Positions 1 through 8,956 of a DNA stretch of 64,000 nucleotides are shown here, piece after piece (position 1 is the first letter of the stretch; each line of letters opens with the position of its first letter). The position numbers and the translations under genes were made by a program. Origin of the DNA: JBFGCA01 sp041567315 (GTDB lineage: Bacteria > Acidobacteriota > Thermoanaerobaculia > Multivoradales > JAHEKO01); contig JBFGCA010000005.1 in assembly GCA_041567315.1 (NCBI GenBank), positions 10,858 to 74,857 of the forward strand. The letters are read 5' to 3'. Under the pieces are notes generated by a model. It worked only from the letters and a program-made list of their open reading frames with translations. It did not search any database and was not told the origin of the DNA.

Positions 1-897
1 GACGGCGGCACCTTCACCGACGTCGCCCCGCAGCTCGGGGTCACCGAGCCCGAGGGCCGCAGCTTCGCCTCCTGGTTCTTCGATTTCGACAACGACGGCG
101 ACCTGGATCTGTTCGTCGCCGACTACGAGGCCCCGGTGCCGGCGGTGGCCGGCTTCTATTTCGGGCTCGAGACGGTGGACAACCGCCCACGGCTGTACCG
201 CAACGACTCGGGCGCGGAGGGCGTTCGCTTCACCGACGTCTCGCGTTCGGTCGGTCTCGCCCGGCCGATGCTGCCGATGGGTGCCAACTACGGCGATCTC
301 GACGCCGACGGCTATCCGGACCTCTATCTGGGGACCGGCGAGCCCGGCTACGAGACGGTGATGCCCAACGTGATGTTCCGCAACGACGGCGGCCGGCGCT
401 TCGCCGACGTCACCTTCGCCGGCGGCTTCGGACACCTGCAGAAGGGGCACGGGGTGGCCTTCGGGGACCTCGACAACGACGGCGACCAGGACCTGTTCCA
501 CCAGCTCGGCGGCTTCTTCCCCGGCGACGCCTTCGCCAACGCCCTGTTCGAGAACCCCACCGAGGGGGCGGCGTGGATCACCCTGCGGCTCGAGGGCCGG
601 CGCGCCAACCGCTTCGGGGTCGGCGCCCGCATCGAGGTCAGGACCGTCGAGGGCGGCAAGCGGCGCTCGATCCACGCCCTCGGCGGCAGCGGCGGCACCT
701 TCGGCGGCTCGAGCTTCCAGCAGGAGATCGGCCTCGGCGGCGCCGAGGCGATCGAGGAGATCGTCGTCCGCTGGCCGGGGAACGGCACCGTGCAGCGCTT
801 TCCGGGTCCGCCGCTGCGCCGCGTCTACCGGGTGGTCGAGGGCGCGGCCGAGCTGGTCGCGGTCGAGACGCCGCGCTACAGGCTGGGAGGCCGCTGA
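1..897 (+). CDS. CRTAC1-type FG-GAP/ASPIC-UnbV protein (5' truncated)
   Basis: The reading frame is open from the first base, so the true start lies outside the window; 298 residues are visible. FG-GAP/VCBS motifs of the DxDxDGxxD kind occur near residues 33 (DFDNDGDLDLF), 97 (GDLDADGYPDLYLG) and 155 (GDLDNDGDQDLF). The C-terminal third, from about residue 198 (RANRFGVGARIEV), matches the ASPIC/UnbV domain that normally closes CRTAC1-family proteins. Such repeats form calcium-binding beta-propellers in exported or surface proteins; the substrate or ligand is unknown. A second member of the family lies at 12374-14242, so this genome carries several. The family is confident; the biological role is not. 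Confidence 0.88.
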   Translation, partial: DGGTFTDVAPQLGVTEPEGRSFASWFFDFDNDGDLDLFVADYEAPVPAVAGFYFGLETVDNRPRLYRNDSGAEGVRFTDVSRSVGLARPMLPMGANYGDLDADGYPDLYLGTGEPGYETVMPNVMFRNDGGRRFADVTFAGGFGHLQKGHGVAFGDLDNDGDQDLFHQLGGFFPGDAFANALFENPTEGAAWITLRLEGRRANRFGVGARIEVRTVEGGKRRSIHALGGSGGTFGGSSFQQEIGLGGAEAIEEIVVRWPGNGTVQRFPGPPLRRVYRVVEGAAELVAVETPRYRLGGR

Positions 898-916
898 GCG
901 GCCGCCCCGGCCGCTC
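896..916 (+). terminator. GC hairpin overlapping the stop codon
   Basis: GAGCGGCCG (896-904) and CGGCCGCTC (908-916) form a perfect nine-base-pair stem with a CCC loop that begins inside the TGA stop. No U-tract follows, so it is at best a U-less terminator or an mRNA 3'-end stabiliser. Confidence 0.4.
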
Positions 917-951
917 GCCGCGACGGCCGCGCCAGAGTCCGCAAACCGGGC

Positions 952-1395
952 TCAGGCTCCGAACTGGCGCAGGTGGTGCTCGAAGTGGATGACGTGGAGC
1001 TTGCTCCAGCCCTCGACGCCGATCGGCCCGAAGTAGGGGTGGAGCGGCGGCTCGAGGTCGCCGCTGCCGGCCCGCCGGCGGTAGTCGTCGATGGCGCGGC
1101 GCAGGGCGTCGAGGTCGCCGGGCAGGCTGGGGGCGTCGCGGTCGCCGAAGCGGACGTGACGTGGCAGCCGGACCAGGCCGTTGAGCATCAGCGGCGCCAG
1201 CACCCGGACCGTGATCCAGTTGCCGGCGAACGGCAGCTCCTCGGCGTGCTCGCCCAGCGAGTAGCGCACCACCCCGAGGAGGTGGCGGATCAGCTGGTCG
1301 CGGTCCATCCGGCCCCAGCGCGGGCGGGCGTCGGGCGGCAGCGCGGCGAGCCGGGCCAGCACCCTGTCGGCGAAGTCCTGGTCGAATCTGCGCAT
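952..1395 (-). CDS. DUF1569 / DinB-like four-helix protein
   Basis: This 147-residue protein starts at the ATG whose complement is at 1393-1395 (MRRFDQDFAD). Upstream codons in the same frame are Arg/Ser-rich and look non-coding. The sequence has the features of DUF1569 proteins, a DinB-related four-helix family: a His in DQLIRHLLG near residue 35 and a C-terminal HVIHFEHHLRQF. Those histidines could form a metal site as in other DinB-fold proteins. No reaction is known. It converges on the truncated CRTAC1 gene and follows the PilZ gene on the same strand after a short gap, so co-transcription is possible. Confidence 0.7.
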   Translation of the reverse strand: MRRFDQDFADRVLARLAALPPDARPRWGRMDRDQLIRHLLGVVRYSLGEHAEELPFAGNWITVRVLAPLMLNGLVRLPRHVRFGDRDAPSLPGDLDALRRAIDDYRRRAGSGDLEPPLHPYFGPIGVEGWSKLHVIHFEHHLRQFGA

Positions 1396-1444
1396 GCGGC
1401 GCGCTGCTCGGCCGGCGGGGTCGGGGCGCCCCGGCGGTGGCGCT

Positions 1445-2128
1445 TCAGCCCGCCTGCTCGAGCTCTTCGCGGATGAACTCCTCGAGCGCCGCCAGCTGAC
1501 CGGCGGTCGGCTGGATGAACTCGATTCCCATGCGGTACTGCTGGGTGCCCTCGACGGCCCCGGCCTCTTGCACATAGACGATCCGTCCGCGCAGCCGCAG
1601 CCGGCGCCCGTCGAGCACCATCTCGAGCTCGAAAACCGATTCGGGCTGGGCGGCGACCGGCGACTGGATCAGCATCCCGGCGACGCTCAGCTGCTTGACC
1701 AGGAAGCGGTGCTTGACGTGGAGCACGATCTCCTGGCGCTCGGAGAGCTTGAAGCGGCCGAAGACCCGCCGCCTGAGGTCGAGGACGACGTTCTTCTCCA
1801 TGAAGTCGAGCAGCTCGCCGGCCCGGTCGCTCAGCACGTCGTCGAACGAGATCCCGGCCCGGTAGACCGGAATCACGTCGCCCCCCGACCGCCGCTCGGT
1901 GCGGGCCAGGTGGCACCAGACGACGTGGCCCTCGAGCAGCACCGAGACCTGCGCCCGGCCGAGGCGGAACGAGTAGCCGCGACCCACCTGGAGCTGGGTC
2001 GGGGTCTCGACCGCCAGACCCGAGAGGCTGATGTTGAGCACCCGCGCCTGGACCGCGTAGGCGAAGCTGCCGGTGACGTCGTGGACGTGGAAGCGCGGGT
2101 GCCGCCGCTCGCGGTCGTACTCGGACAT
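1445..2128 (-). CDS. PilZ-domain protein with two PilZ-like units
   Basis: This 227-residue cytoplasmic protein starts with MSEYDRERRHPRF. The N-terminal unit carries the c-di-GMP-binding signature of PilZ domains: the RxxxR-type RRHPRF near residue 8 and a D/NxSxxG motif, NISLSG, about 25 residues later. A second PilZ-like barrel follows from about residue 115, with QLSVAG in place of the canonical D/NxSxxG and no clear arginine motif before it, so it probably does not bind nucleotide. Tandem PilZ proteins usually act as c-di-GMP receptors controlling motility or envelope functions. No partner is evident; the adenosine deaminase gene ends 56 bp upstream on the same strand. Confidence 0.82.
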   Translation of the reverse strand: MSEYDRERRHPRFHVHDVTGSFAYAVQARVLNISLSGLAVETPTQLQVGRGYSFRLGRAQVSVLLEGHVVWCHLARTERRSGGDVIPVYRAGISFDDVLSDRAGELLDFMEKNVVLDLRRRVFGRFKLSERQEIVLHVKHRFLVKQLSVAGMLIQSPVAAQPESVFELEMVLDGRRLRLRGRIVYVQEAGAVEGTQQYRMGIEFIQPTAGQLAALEEFIREELEQAG

Positions 2129-2184
2129 GGGCGGACCGCCGACTCTACCCCAGGCCCCTCGACCCATCGCGGGCAGGCCTCGAG

Positions 2185-3099
2185 TCAGCGCCGGAAGGCG
2201 GCGGCGTGGCCGGTGGCGACGCAGGCGGCGACGAGCTCGGGGGTCATGCCGGGGAGGGCGGCGGCGCGGGCGTGCTCGGTGCGGGCGTCGACCGCCGAGA
2301 ACAGGGTGTTGTCGGTGTTGACGCAGGCGCGGACGCCGGCCGCCAGCCAACGCGGCAGCGGGTGCGCGTCGGCGGCGGCGATGGCGCCGGTGTGGTGGTT
2401 GGAGGTGGGGCAGGCCTCGATGACCACCTCCCGCTCGCGGACCAGGTCGCAGACCGCCGGATCCTCCAGCAGGCTGGTGCCGTGGCCGATGCGCTGGGCG
2501 CCGAGCTCGAGGATGGCGGTGCGGATCTCGGCCGCCGGCCGGCCCTCGCCGGCGTGGACCGTGCGGCCGACGCCGGCGGCGCGGGCGAGGCGAAAGGCGG
2601 GGACGTAGTCGATCATCCCCCAGCGGTGGCCGGGCGCCGGCGCGCCGGCCAGGTCGAGACCGACCACGCCGGGGCGGGCGGCGGCGATCGAGGCCAGCCG
2701 CTCGGCCAGCTCGGGCGGCTCGCCGAAGAGCGCGCAGAGGATCAGCCCGGCGCACCCGCCGGCGCCGTCGAGGGCGGCGTCGACGATGCGCTCCGGCGTC
2801 GCCCCGCGATGGAGCTGGGGAGCGAACCGGATCTCGAGGGTGGTGACGCCCTCGGCCGCCGCGTCCTCGCAGATCTCGGCCGCCACCCGGCGGACCGCGG
2901 CCGGCCCCTGGAGCACCCCCAGGGTGAGGGCGAAGCGCTCGAGCGCCTGCTCGAGACCCATGCCGGGGCGGAAGGCGAGATCGGCGGGCACCTCCACCCC
3001 GGCCGCGGCCGCCAGCTCGGCCAGCGTCGCAGGCCGCAGCGAGCCGTCGAGGTGACGGTGGAGGTCGGGGAGGGCGGGGAGCTCGGGGAGCGGGGCCAG
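2185..3099 (-). CDS. Adenosine deaminase-family hydrolase, probable CTG start
   Basis: This is a metal-dependent deaminase of the adenosine/AMP deaminase superfamily, likely converting adenosine (or a related purine) to the inosine form in the cytoplasm. The diagnostic motifs are in order: HRHLDG (zinc ligands near residues 14 and 16), HAGEG, RIGHGTSL, CPTSNHHTG and VNTDN. The last, instead of NTDDP, occurs in actinobacterial-type enzymes. At 304 residues it is close to normal family length. The frame contains no ATG, GTG or TTG before the first motif. The best start is a CTG at 3099, preceded at eight bases by GGGGGGAG, which lies within the end of the upstream peptidase gene. The two genes are therefore almost certainly translationally linked. 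Confidence 0.85.
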   Translation of the reverse strand: MAPLPELPALPDLHRHLDGSLRPATLAELAAAAGVEVPADLAFRPGMGLEQALERFALTLGVLQGPAAVRRVAAEICEDAAAEGVTTLEIRFAPQLHRGATPERIVDAALDGAGGCAGLILCALFGEPPELAERLASIAAARPGVVGLDLAGAPAPGHRWGMIDYVPAFRLARAAGVGRTVHAGEGRPAAEIRTAILELGAQRIGHGTSLLEDPAVCDLVREREVVIEACPTSNHHTGAIAAADAHPLPRWLAAGVRACVNTDNTLFSAVDARTEHARAAALPGMTPELVAACVATGHAAAFRR

Positions 3100-3104
3100 C
3101 CCGG

Positions 3105-4844
3105 CTACTCCCCCCGTGCCGGCTCGACGGGTGCCGGCTCGACGGGCGCCAGCTCGGCGGCGGTGGGATAGAGCGGCCGGACGTCCACCGGCACGTCCTC
3201 GAGCCTCCCGATCGCCGCCATCAGCGCGCCGGAGGGTCGGCCGTAGGTCTCCAGGAACTCGGCGGTGCCCTGGTAGTCGCCGGTCGCCTGCAGCATCAGC
3301 ATGTCGTGGAGCAGCTCGCGGATGGCGCCCGGGAAGCGCTCCGAGACCGCCCGGAAGCGGCCCTCGGCGTCGACCTCCAGGGCGCCCTTTTCGAGCAGGT
3401 AGTTGAACTGCGAGATCACCCCCCGCCCGTGGGCCTCGTGGACCCCGAAGCGGGCCGAGCGGAAGAGCCCCGCCAGGTAGGTGGGCTCCAGGGTGTCGCG
3501 CAGCGCCGCCGGGATCTCGCCCTTCTCGATCAGGACCAGGATGTCGAAGACCCCCATGACGTCGGCCTTGGCCTCCTCGAGCGTCGAGTACAGCTCCTTG
3601 AGCTCGAGCCGCACCTCGGTGGCGCGGCCGCCGACGGTGATCTTGCCTGGCCCCAGCCCGTGGGCCAGCTCGTGGTGAAGCACCTCGGCCAGATAGGCGT
3701 CGAAGGAGACCCGCTGCCGCTGATCGGCGGCCAGCACCCGCTCGGCGATCGGCACCAGCACCTTCTCGTACTTGGCGCGGAGCACGTTGCGCAGCAGCAC
3801 CTTCTTCGAGCCCTTGGCCTCGCGCACCCGCTCGTCGTTGGGCAGGTTGAAGGCCAGGGTCTGGACCCCGGCCTTGGAGTCGCCGCCCACGAACAGCACG
3901 TCCACCACCCGGATCGGGCTCTCGGTGCCGCGGTTGGGGTTCTTGTGCTCGTCGGGGATCGGCAGCTCGGCCTCGAGCCACGGCAGCAGCGTCTTGAAGC
4001 GCTCGAGCGCCGCCGACTCGGCGGGCAGGTCGACGGTGACGAACGCCTCGAAGGCCGCCTTGTAGCCGAACAGCCCGTCCTCGTAGGTCTCGTAGGGGCC
4101 GATGGTCACCTCGACCGGCGAGTCGAGGTCCATCCAGGCGACGTCGCTGGCGTAGTAGTCGTCGGAGAAGAAGGCGTCGGCGCGGCTCTCGAGAAAGCGC
4201 TTCAACGAGGGGTTGGCGGTCAGCTCGGCGGCCCGGCGCAGGTGGGCGGCGGCCGGCTCCAGCCACCGGCGGTAGGTTTCGGAGTAGGGGACCGCCACCA
4301 GCGAGCCGTTGTCGCGGCGCACCACGGTGTGCAGTCCCGTCAGGTCGTCGCGGGCCTCCGGATGGGCCTCGAGCCAGGCCTCGAGCTCCTCCTTGGCGAG
4401 GTCGACCGGGTAGTAGCCGGCGCCGTCCGGGTGCTCCATGTCGCCGACGAAAGGCTCCATCTCGTCGAGCCGGTCCCAGGGACCGAAGTTGAGGTCGTAG
4501 TAGGTGACGAGCGTCTCGTCGCCGCTGGCGGCAGCGTGGGCGGCGACCCGCTGCCTGAACTCGGGGTTCCCCTCCCAGACCTGGCGCAGGAAGATCTCGT
4601 CCATCAGCCGTGCCGCCTGCACCAGCTCGGCGACCACCGCGCGCTCGCCCTCCGGCACGCCGGCGAGGTCGGCCGCCAGCTCGGTGGGCGCGTAGCGGGC
4701 CAGCCGCGCGGCGACGTCGGGGGCGACCCACGGCTCGCCCATCTCGGTCTCTCCCTCCGGTCCGGAGGCCGGAGTCTCGGTGGCGGGCGAGCAGGCCCAG
4801 CCGGCGGCGAGGGCGAGCGTGACGATGGTGGTGACGCACCGCAT
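3105..4844 (-). CDS. Secreted M49-like (dipeptidyl peptidase III family) zinc peptidase
   Basis: This 579-residue protein has an N-terminal hydrophobic segment ending in GWAC near residue 18, suggesting a lipoprotein or exported protein. The catalytic region has HHELAHGLGPG near residue 390 and LEEAKAD near residue 421. This is the two-part zinc motif of the M49 group: a HExxxH-type site plus an EExKAD glutamate ligand. Bacterial M49 homologues cleave dipeptides from short peptides. The remaining sequence matches the usual length of bacterial DPP III-like proteins. It is directly upstream of the adenosine deaminase gene on the same strand, whose ribosome site lies in its last codons. The exact substrate is not determinable. 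Confidence 0.8.
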   Translation of the reverse strand: MRCVTTIVTLALAAGWACSPATETPASGPEGETEMGEPWVAPDVAARLARYAPTELAADLAGVPEGERAVVAELVQAARLMDEIFLRQVWEGNPEFRQRVAAHAAASGDETLVTYYDLNFGPWDRLDEMEPFVGDMEHPDGAGYYPVDLAKEELEAWLEAHPEARDDLTGLHTVVRRDNGSLVAVPYSETYRRWLEPAAAHLRRAAELTANPSLKRFLESRADAFFSDDYYASDVAWMDLDSPVEVTIGPYETYEDGLFGYKAAFEAFVTVDLPAESAALERFKTLLPWLEAELPIPDEHKNPNRGTESPIRVVDVLFVGGDSKAGVQTLAFNLPNDERVREAKGSKKVLLRNVLRAKYEKVLVPIAERVLAADQRQRVSFDAYLAEVLHHELAHGLGPGKITVGGRATEVRLELKELYSTLEEAKADVMGVFDILVLIEKGEIPAALRDTLEPTYLAGLFRSARFGVHEAHGRGVISQFNYLLEKGALEVDAEGRFRAVSERFPGAIRELLHDMLMLQATGDYQGTAEFLETYGRPSGALMAAIGRLEDVPVDVRPLYPTAAELAPVEPAPVEPARGE

Positions 4845-4916
4845 GACGGGTTCTCCGGATCGGGTAGAAATCGGGTAGAGGGCTCGGCCGGCCGGCCGGT
4901 CAAGGACGGTTCGAGC

Positions 4917-6848
4917 CTACCGCAGTGCGGCCGGCGCGCAGCAGGGCCGGCCCTCCAGGTAGCGAGCCAGGTTGGCCCGTAGCCGGGCCGCGAGGTCGGC
5001 GTCGCCGAGGTCTGCCGAGCGGGCCAGCAGCTCGCGCTGCCACTCGACGGCCTGCTCGAAGCGGCCGGCCTGGGCCAGGGCCATGGCCAGGATCTCGGCG
5101 TGCTCGAGGCTCTTGTCGGCGGCGACCAGCGCCAGGGCCAGCTCCAGGGCGCGTTGGCCGTCGCGCAGCTCCGGCTCCGGGGCGGCGGCGAGGGCGCGGG
5201 CCAGGGCGGCGGCGATCCGCGGGCTGGCCGGGAGGGCGCCGAGGGCGTCCTCGAGGCGCCCGACCGCCTCCCGGTGGCGGCCCAGCCGGGCCAGCGCCGC
5301 CGCCTCGCCGAGCCGCGCGCCCTCGTGCGCCGGGTCGGCGGCGACGGTTCGCGCGAACTCGGCGCGCGCCTCCTCCGCCCGGTCGAGCCGCAGCAGACCC
5401 TCGCCCAGGTAGAGACGCGCCGCCAGGTCCTCGGGGTGGTCCTCCAGGTGGCGGCGGTAGGCGTCGACCGCCTCCTGGTGGCGGCCCAGCCGGGCGAGGA
5501 CCCCGGCCAGGTTGCGCCGCGCCTCGCCGAGCGCCGGGTCGGCGGCGAGGGTGGCCTCGTAGCCCTGGATCGCCTCGCTCCAGGCGCCGCGCGCCGCCGC
5601 CAGGTTGGCGAGCCCGAGATGGGCGAGCGCCTTCGCCTCGGCCGCGAGGGGCAGCCCGGTGGCGGCCCGGTACTGTTCGGCAGCGCGGCCCGGCTCGCCC
5701 AGCCGCTGGAGCGCCTCGCCCAGGGCGAGCCGGGCGGCGCCGTTCCCCGGGTCGGCCGCGATCAGACGCTCGAGATCGGCCGCCGCCTCGCCCGGCCGGT
5801 CCAGCTCGAGCAACAGGACGGCGCGCTCCAGGCGGGCCCCCGCGTGGGCGGGGTCGCGCTCGAGGAGCGCCCCGTACTCGACGGCCGCCGCCTGGGGCTC
5901 GCCGCTCCGGGCCAGCAGCCGGGCCAGGGTGCGCCGCGCCTCCAGGTCGCCGGGGGCGGCCTCGACCGCCCGGCGGTACTCCCCGATCGCCGCCTCCGTC
6001 CGGCCCTGGGCGAGCGCCACCGCGCCCCGCTCGAGCCTCAGCGCCGGGCCCTCGGCGGCCTCGTCCACGGCCGCCGCCAGCGGGTCGGGGAAGACCACCG
6101 GGGTGGCGCCGCCCCGCGCCAGGTGGGTGGCCGCCCGCTCGGGCTCGCCGAGGGCGCGGTAGGCCTGGGCCAGCGCGTAGTGGAGGGTGCTGGCCTCGGG
6201 CTGCAGCTCCAGCGCGCGCTCGAACCGCCGGGCGGCGGTCTGCCAGTCGCCGGCCGCCGCGGCCAGGCGGCCGAGCCCGTGGTGGGCGGCCGCCGCCGCC
6301 GGCTCCAGCTCGAGGGCGCGGGCGTAGAGCGCCGCCGCCGCCTCGTTCTCTCCTTGCTCCAATCGCACCGAGGCCAGCCGCAACAGGGCCGGCAGATCTT
6401 CCGGCGCGAGCTCGAGGGCGCGCTGGAGGCCGTCCGCCGCCGCTTCTAGGCGACCCGCGGTCTGCTCCAGGAAGCCCAGGGCGTAGGGCCAGGTGAAGTC
6501 GCCCGGCGCCAGCCGCGCCGCCTCCCGATAGCAGGCGGCGGCGGCCTCGCCGAGGCCGTAGGCCTGGTAGAGCCGCCCCAGCTCCCCGGCTGCTGCCGCT
6601 AGCTCCGCGTCGGTGGCCTTCGCTTTGACGGCCAGCGAGGCTGCGGCCTCGGCGGCCTCGTCCAGCTGACGCCGCGCGGTCTCCTCCAGCCGCGCCAGCT
6701 CGGGCTTCGGCAGCGCCAGCCGCGCCACGCCGAGGTCTCTTTCCGCCGGCGGCCCGCAGGCCAGAGCCGCCAGCAACCCGAGCACGAGCACCCCGAGCAT
6801 CAGCGCCCATGTTCCCTCTCTACCCAGCCTCTGAAGGGAGCGCACCAC
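4917..6848 (-). CDS. Long tetratricopeptide-repeat lipoprotein
   Basis: This is about 643 residues from a GTG at 6848 that sits nine bases after GGGAGG. An internal ATG at 6800 is an alternative, but it would leave a signal peptide without positive charges. The N-terminus has arginines, then a hydrophobic stretch ending LLAALAC, a lipobox. Almost all of the remainder is TPR-type helix pairs, with recurring ALxxxP, LGxxxxA and YxxALxxxP patterns, probably 12 or more repeats. Such proteins are periplasmic scaffolds in envelope assembly. The C-terminus is unusual in ending with a Cys-Cys pair (GRPCCAPAALR). No enzyme domain is present. The gene appears monocistronic. Confidence 0.85.
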   Translation of the reverse strand: MVRSLQRLGREGTWALMLGVLVLGLLAALACGPPAERDLGVARLALPKPELARLEETARRQLDEAAEAAASLAVKAKATDAELAAAAGELGRLYQAYGLGEAAAACYREAARLAPGDFTWPYALGFLEQTAGRLEAAADGLQRALELAPEDLPALLRLASVRLEQGENEAAAALYARALELEPAAAAAHHGLGRLAAAAGDWQTAARRFERALELQPEASTLHYALAQAYRALGEPERAATHLARGGATPVVFPDPLAAAVDEAAEGPALRLERGAVALAQGRTEAAIGEYRRAVEAAPGDLEARRTLARLLARSGEPQAAAVEYGALLERDPAHAGARLERAVLLLELDRPGEAAADLERLIAADPGNGAARLALGEALQRLGEPGRAAEQYRAATGLPLAAEAKALAHLGLANLAAARGAWSEAIQGYEATLAADPALGEARRNLAGVLARLGRHQEAVDAYRRHLEDHPEDLAARLYLGEGLLRLDRAEEARAEFARTVAADPAHEGARLGEAAALARLGRHREAVGRLEDALGALPASPRIAAALARALAAAPEPELRDGQRALELALALVAADKSLEHAEILAMALAQAGRFEQAVEWQRELLARSADLGDADLAARLRANLARYLEGRPCCAPAALR

Positions 6849-7030
6849 CCGCGCCGGCCTCCCGCCGGCCCGTCGGGCGGTGCAGTGACGCCGATTGCGG
6901 CCTCGCCGCTCCACCCCACGGGCTCTCCGTCGCCTCCAGCGCGGAGCCTGGGGTCCTAGTGGCAAGCGCGGTCGAGGAGGTTCGAGGGGCGGCACGGGCG
7001 CGTCTTCCGTTGGGGACCCACCGAATCTGG

Positions 7031-7190
7031 TGTCCCGTGCGGCAAGTTCCTTTACATTCGAGCGGCGCTGCATCCCGCTGGGCGGCGTTGCTCCTCGGTC
7101 ACATATGGCCTCGAGATGCTCGTTCGTCGCGCCTTGCCCAGCGGGCGCTTCGCCGCTCTCGATGTGACAAGGAACTTACCGCACGGAACA
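7031..7190. repeat. Large imperfect inverted repeat (possible MITE or structured RNA)
   Basis: The 391-base gene-free stretch 6849-7239 holds two arms, 7031-7083 and 7136-7190, that are inverted copies of one another. The outermost 23 bases differ at only a few sites (for example CCGTGCGG then AAGTTCCTT in both), and the inner parts agree with small indels up to CCCGCTGGGC. The spacer is about 52 bases. Just outside the left arm a smaller complementarity (GGGACCCACC with GGTGTCCC) adds further structure. The element lies directly upstream of the ECF sigma gene. It could be a small non-autonomous transposable element or a leader RNA; no second copy was seen in the window. Confidence 0.6.
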
Positions 7191-7239
7191 CAAGCGAAGG
7201 ATGGGGGACAGTTGTTCATCTAAGAGGTAGGGTTCGGCC

Positions 7240-7893
7240 ATGCCGCTACTGGGAGGCACCGGTTCTAGGAGACAAGAAAAGGCGCTCGTGCGGCGCATGC
7301 TGGCCGGCGACGAGGCGGCCTTCGACGAGTTTGCCGACGACTACATCCCGGTGGTCCACCGTTTCGCCATGCGGCGGCTGGGCGGCGACCTCGAGCTGGC
7401 CCGCGAGATGGTGCAGAACACGATGTGCAAGGCGATCGCCAAGCTCCCGAGCTTCCGCGGCGAAGCGGCGCTCACCACCTGGCTGTGCGCCTGCTGCCGC
7501 AACGAGATCGCCGCCCACTTCCGGCGCCGCGGCCGCTCGATCCAGGAGGTGGGGCTGGCCAGCGACGAGGTGCTGGCCGCCGCCCCGGCGCCCGGCCGCA
7601 CGCCGCCGGAGGGTCCCGAGGAGACGACCCTGCGCGGCGAGAGCTCGCGGCTGGTGCACGACACGCTCGACGCCCTGCCCCCCCACTACGGCAAGGTGCT
7701 CGAATGGAAGTACCTCGAGGAGCTGCCGGTCAAAGAGATCGCCGCGCGCCTCGACATCGGCCCGAAGGCCGCGGAATCGCTGCTCACCCGGGCCCGCAAC
7801 TCCTTCCGGCAGGACTTCATGCGCCGGCAGGGCGGGCCGGAGCTGGCGGTGCTGGCGGCGCCGGCCGGCCGCTTGAAGGAGGCCGTCCGATGA
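7240..7893 (+). CDS. ECF-type RNA polymerase sigma factor
   Basis: This 217-residue sigma-70 family protein has only regions 2 and 4. Region 2 begins near residue 20 (VRRMLAGDEAAFDEFADDY) and includes ELAREMVQNTM and the melting segment around FRGEAALTTWL. Region 4 is a helix-turn-helix near residues 150-195 (LPPHYGKVLEWKYLEELPVKEIAARLDI). ECF factors redirect RNA polymerase to a small regulon. The stop overlaps the ATG of the FecR-like gene by ATGA, so the two are translationally coupled as a sigma/anti-sigma pair. Target promoters are unknown; the adjacent convergent TonB receptor is the obvious candidate. Confidence 0.9.
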   Translation: MPLLGGTGSRRQEKALVRRMLAGDEAAFDEFADDYIPVVHRFAMRRLGGDLELAREMVQNTMCKAIAKLPSFRGEAALTTWLCACCRNEIAAHFRRRGRSIQEVGLASDEVLAAAPAPGRTPPEGPEETTLRGESSRLVHDTLDALPPHYGKVLEWKYLEELPVKEIAARLDIGPKAAESLLTRARNSFRQDFMRRQGGPELAVLAAPAGRLKEAVR

Positions 7894-8948
7894 GCGAATA
7901 CCAGAAGACCCCCGAGACGGGCCTCGACGCCCCGAGCGGCGAGGAGCACGCGGTCGCCACCCTGCTGCGCGACGCCGGCCCCCGTCCGGCGGTGCCGCCG
8001 GCCGACCTCGCCGTCCTCAAGGCGGCCGCCCGCGCCGAGTGGCAGGGCCTGATCGAAGAGCGCGGCGCCCGCACGCGGTTCGGTGCCCTGATGCCGCTGG
8101 CCCTCGCCGCCAGCCTGGTGCTGGCGGTGGCGCTCGCCTGGTGGTTCGTCCAGCGGCCGCCGCTGGCGGGCGCCTCGATCGCCAGCGTCGAGCTGGTGGC
8201 CGGCGCGGTGGGCCTCGAGCCCGCGGCCGCCGCGGGCGAGCTGGCGGCCGGTCTCGAGCTCGGCGCCGGCGCCGAGCTGAACACCGCCGGCCCCGACGAG
8301 AACGGCCGGGCGCCGCGCCTGGCGCTGCGGCTGTCGGGCGGCCACTCGGTGCGGCTCGACGCCCACACGCGGGCGCGGCTGGCATCGGCCAACCGTCTCG
8401 AGCTCGAGCGGGGTGCGGTCTACGTCGACTCCGGAGGCGGTCTGCCGGCCGGTGCCGGGCTCGAGATCGCGACCCCGTTCGGCAGCGTCCAGGAGATCGG
8501 CACCCAGTTCGAGGTGCGGATCAACGAGGCCGCCGACGTCGACCTCAGGGTGCGGGTGCGCGAGGGCGAGGTCGCCCTCGAGCGTGGCGGTGAGTCGCAC
8601 GCGGCGGCGGCCGGCGAGGAGCTGATCCTGCGGCGTGACGGCTCGGTGGTGCGCTCGGCGGTCGAGCCCGACGCCCCAGGTTGGGACTGGGTGCTGGCGT
8701 CGGCCCCGAGCGTCGACATCGAGGGGCTGCCGCTGGCCTCCTATCTGGCCTGGCTGTCGCGCGAGACCGGCTGGCGCGTCACCTACGACGACCCGGCGCT
8801 CCAGGCGTCGGCCCGCAGAATCCGTCTGCACGGCACCATCGCCGGGCTGCGCCCGGACGAGTCGGTGAGCCCGGTGCTGGACGGCAGCGGCCTGGGCTAC
8901 CGGATGGAGGGCCGCACCCTGCTGGTCACCGCCGGGCCCTCCGGGTAG
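7890..8948 (+). CDS. FecR-like anti-sigma/transducer with C-terminal STN-like domain
   Basis: This 352-residue protein starts at the ATG overlapping the sigma-factor stop. It has a cytoplasmic N-terminus of about 65 residues and one membrane helix near residues 68-87. A periplasmic FecR domain of about 85 residues follows, including ATPFGSVQEIGTQFEV and VRVREGEVAL, typical FecR beta-strands. The last 85 residues (from PSVDIEGLPLASYLAWL to the end) resemble the secretin/TonB short N-terminal (STN) fold. That fold normally sits on the receptor side. FecR proteins pass a receptor signal across the inner membrane to the ECF sigma factor. The extra STN-like tail may contact the receptor. Confidence 0.85.
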   Translation: MSEYQKTPETGLDAPSGEEHAVATLLRDAGPRPAVPPADLAVLKAAARAEWQGLIEERGARTRFGALMPLALAASLVLAVALAWWFVQRPPLAGASIASVELVAGAVGLEPAAAAGELAAGLELGAGAELNTAGPDENGRAPRLALRLSGGHSVRLDAHTRARLASANRLELERGAVYVDSGGGLPAGAGLEIATPFGSVQEIGTQFEVRINEAADVDLRVRVREGEVALERGGESHAAAAGEELILRRDGSVVRSAVEPDAPGWDWVLASAPSVDIEGLPLASYLAWLSRETGWRVTYDDPALQASARRIRLHGTIAGLRPDESVSPVLDGSGLGYRMEGRTLLVTAGPSG

Positions 8949-8956
8949 GGGCGCCT

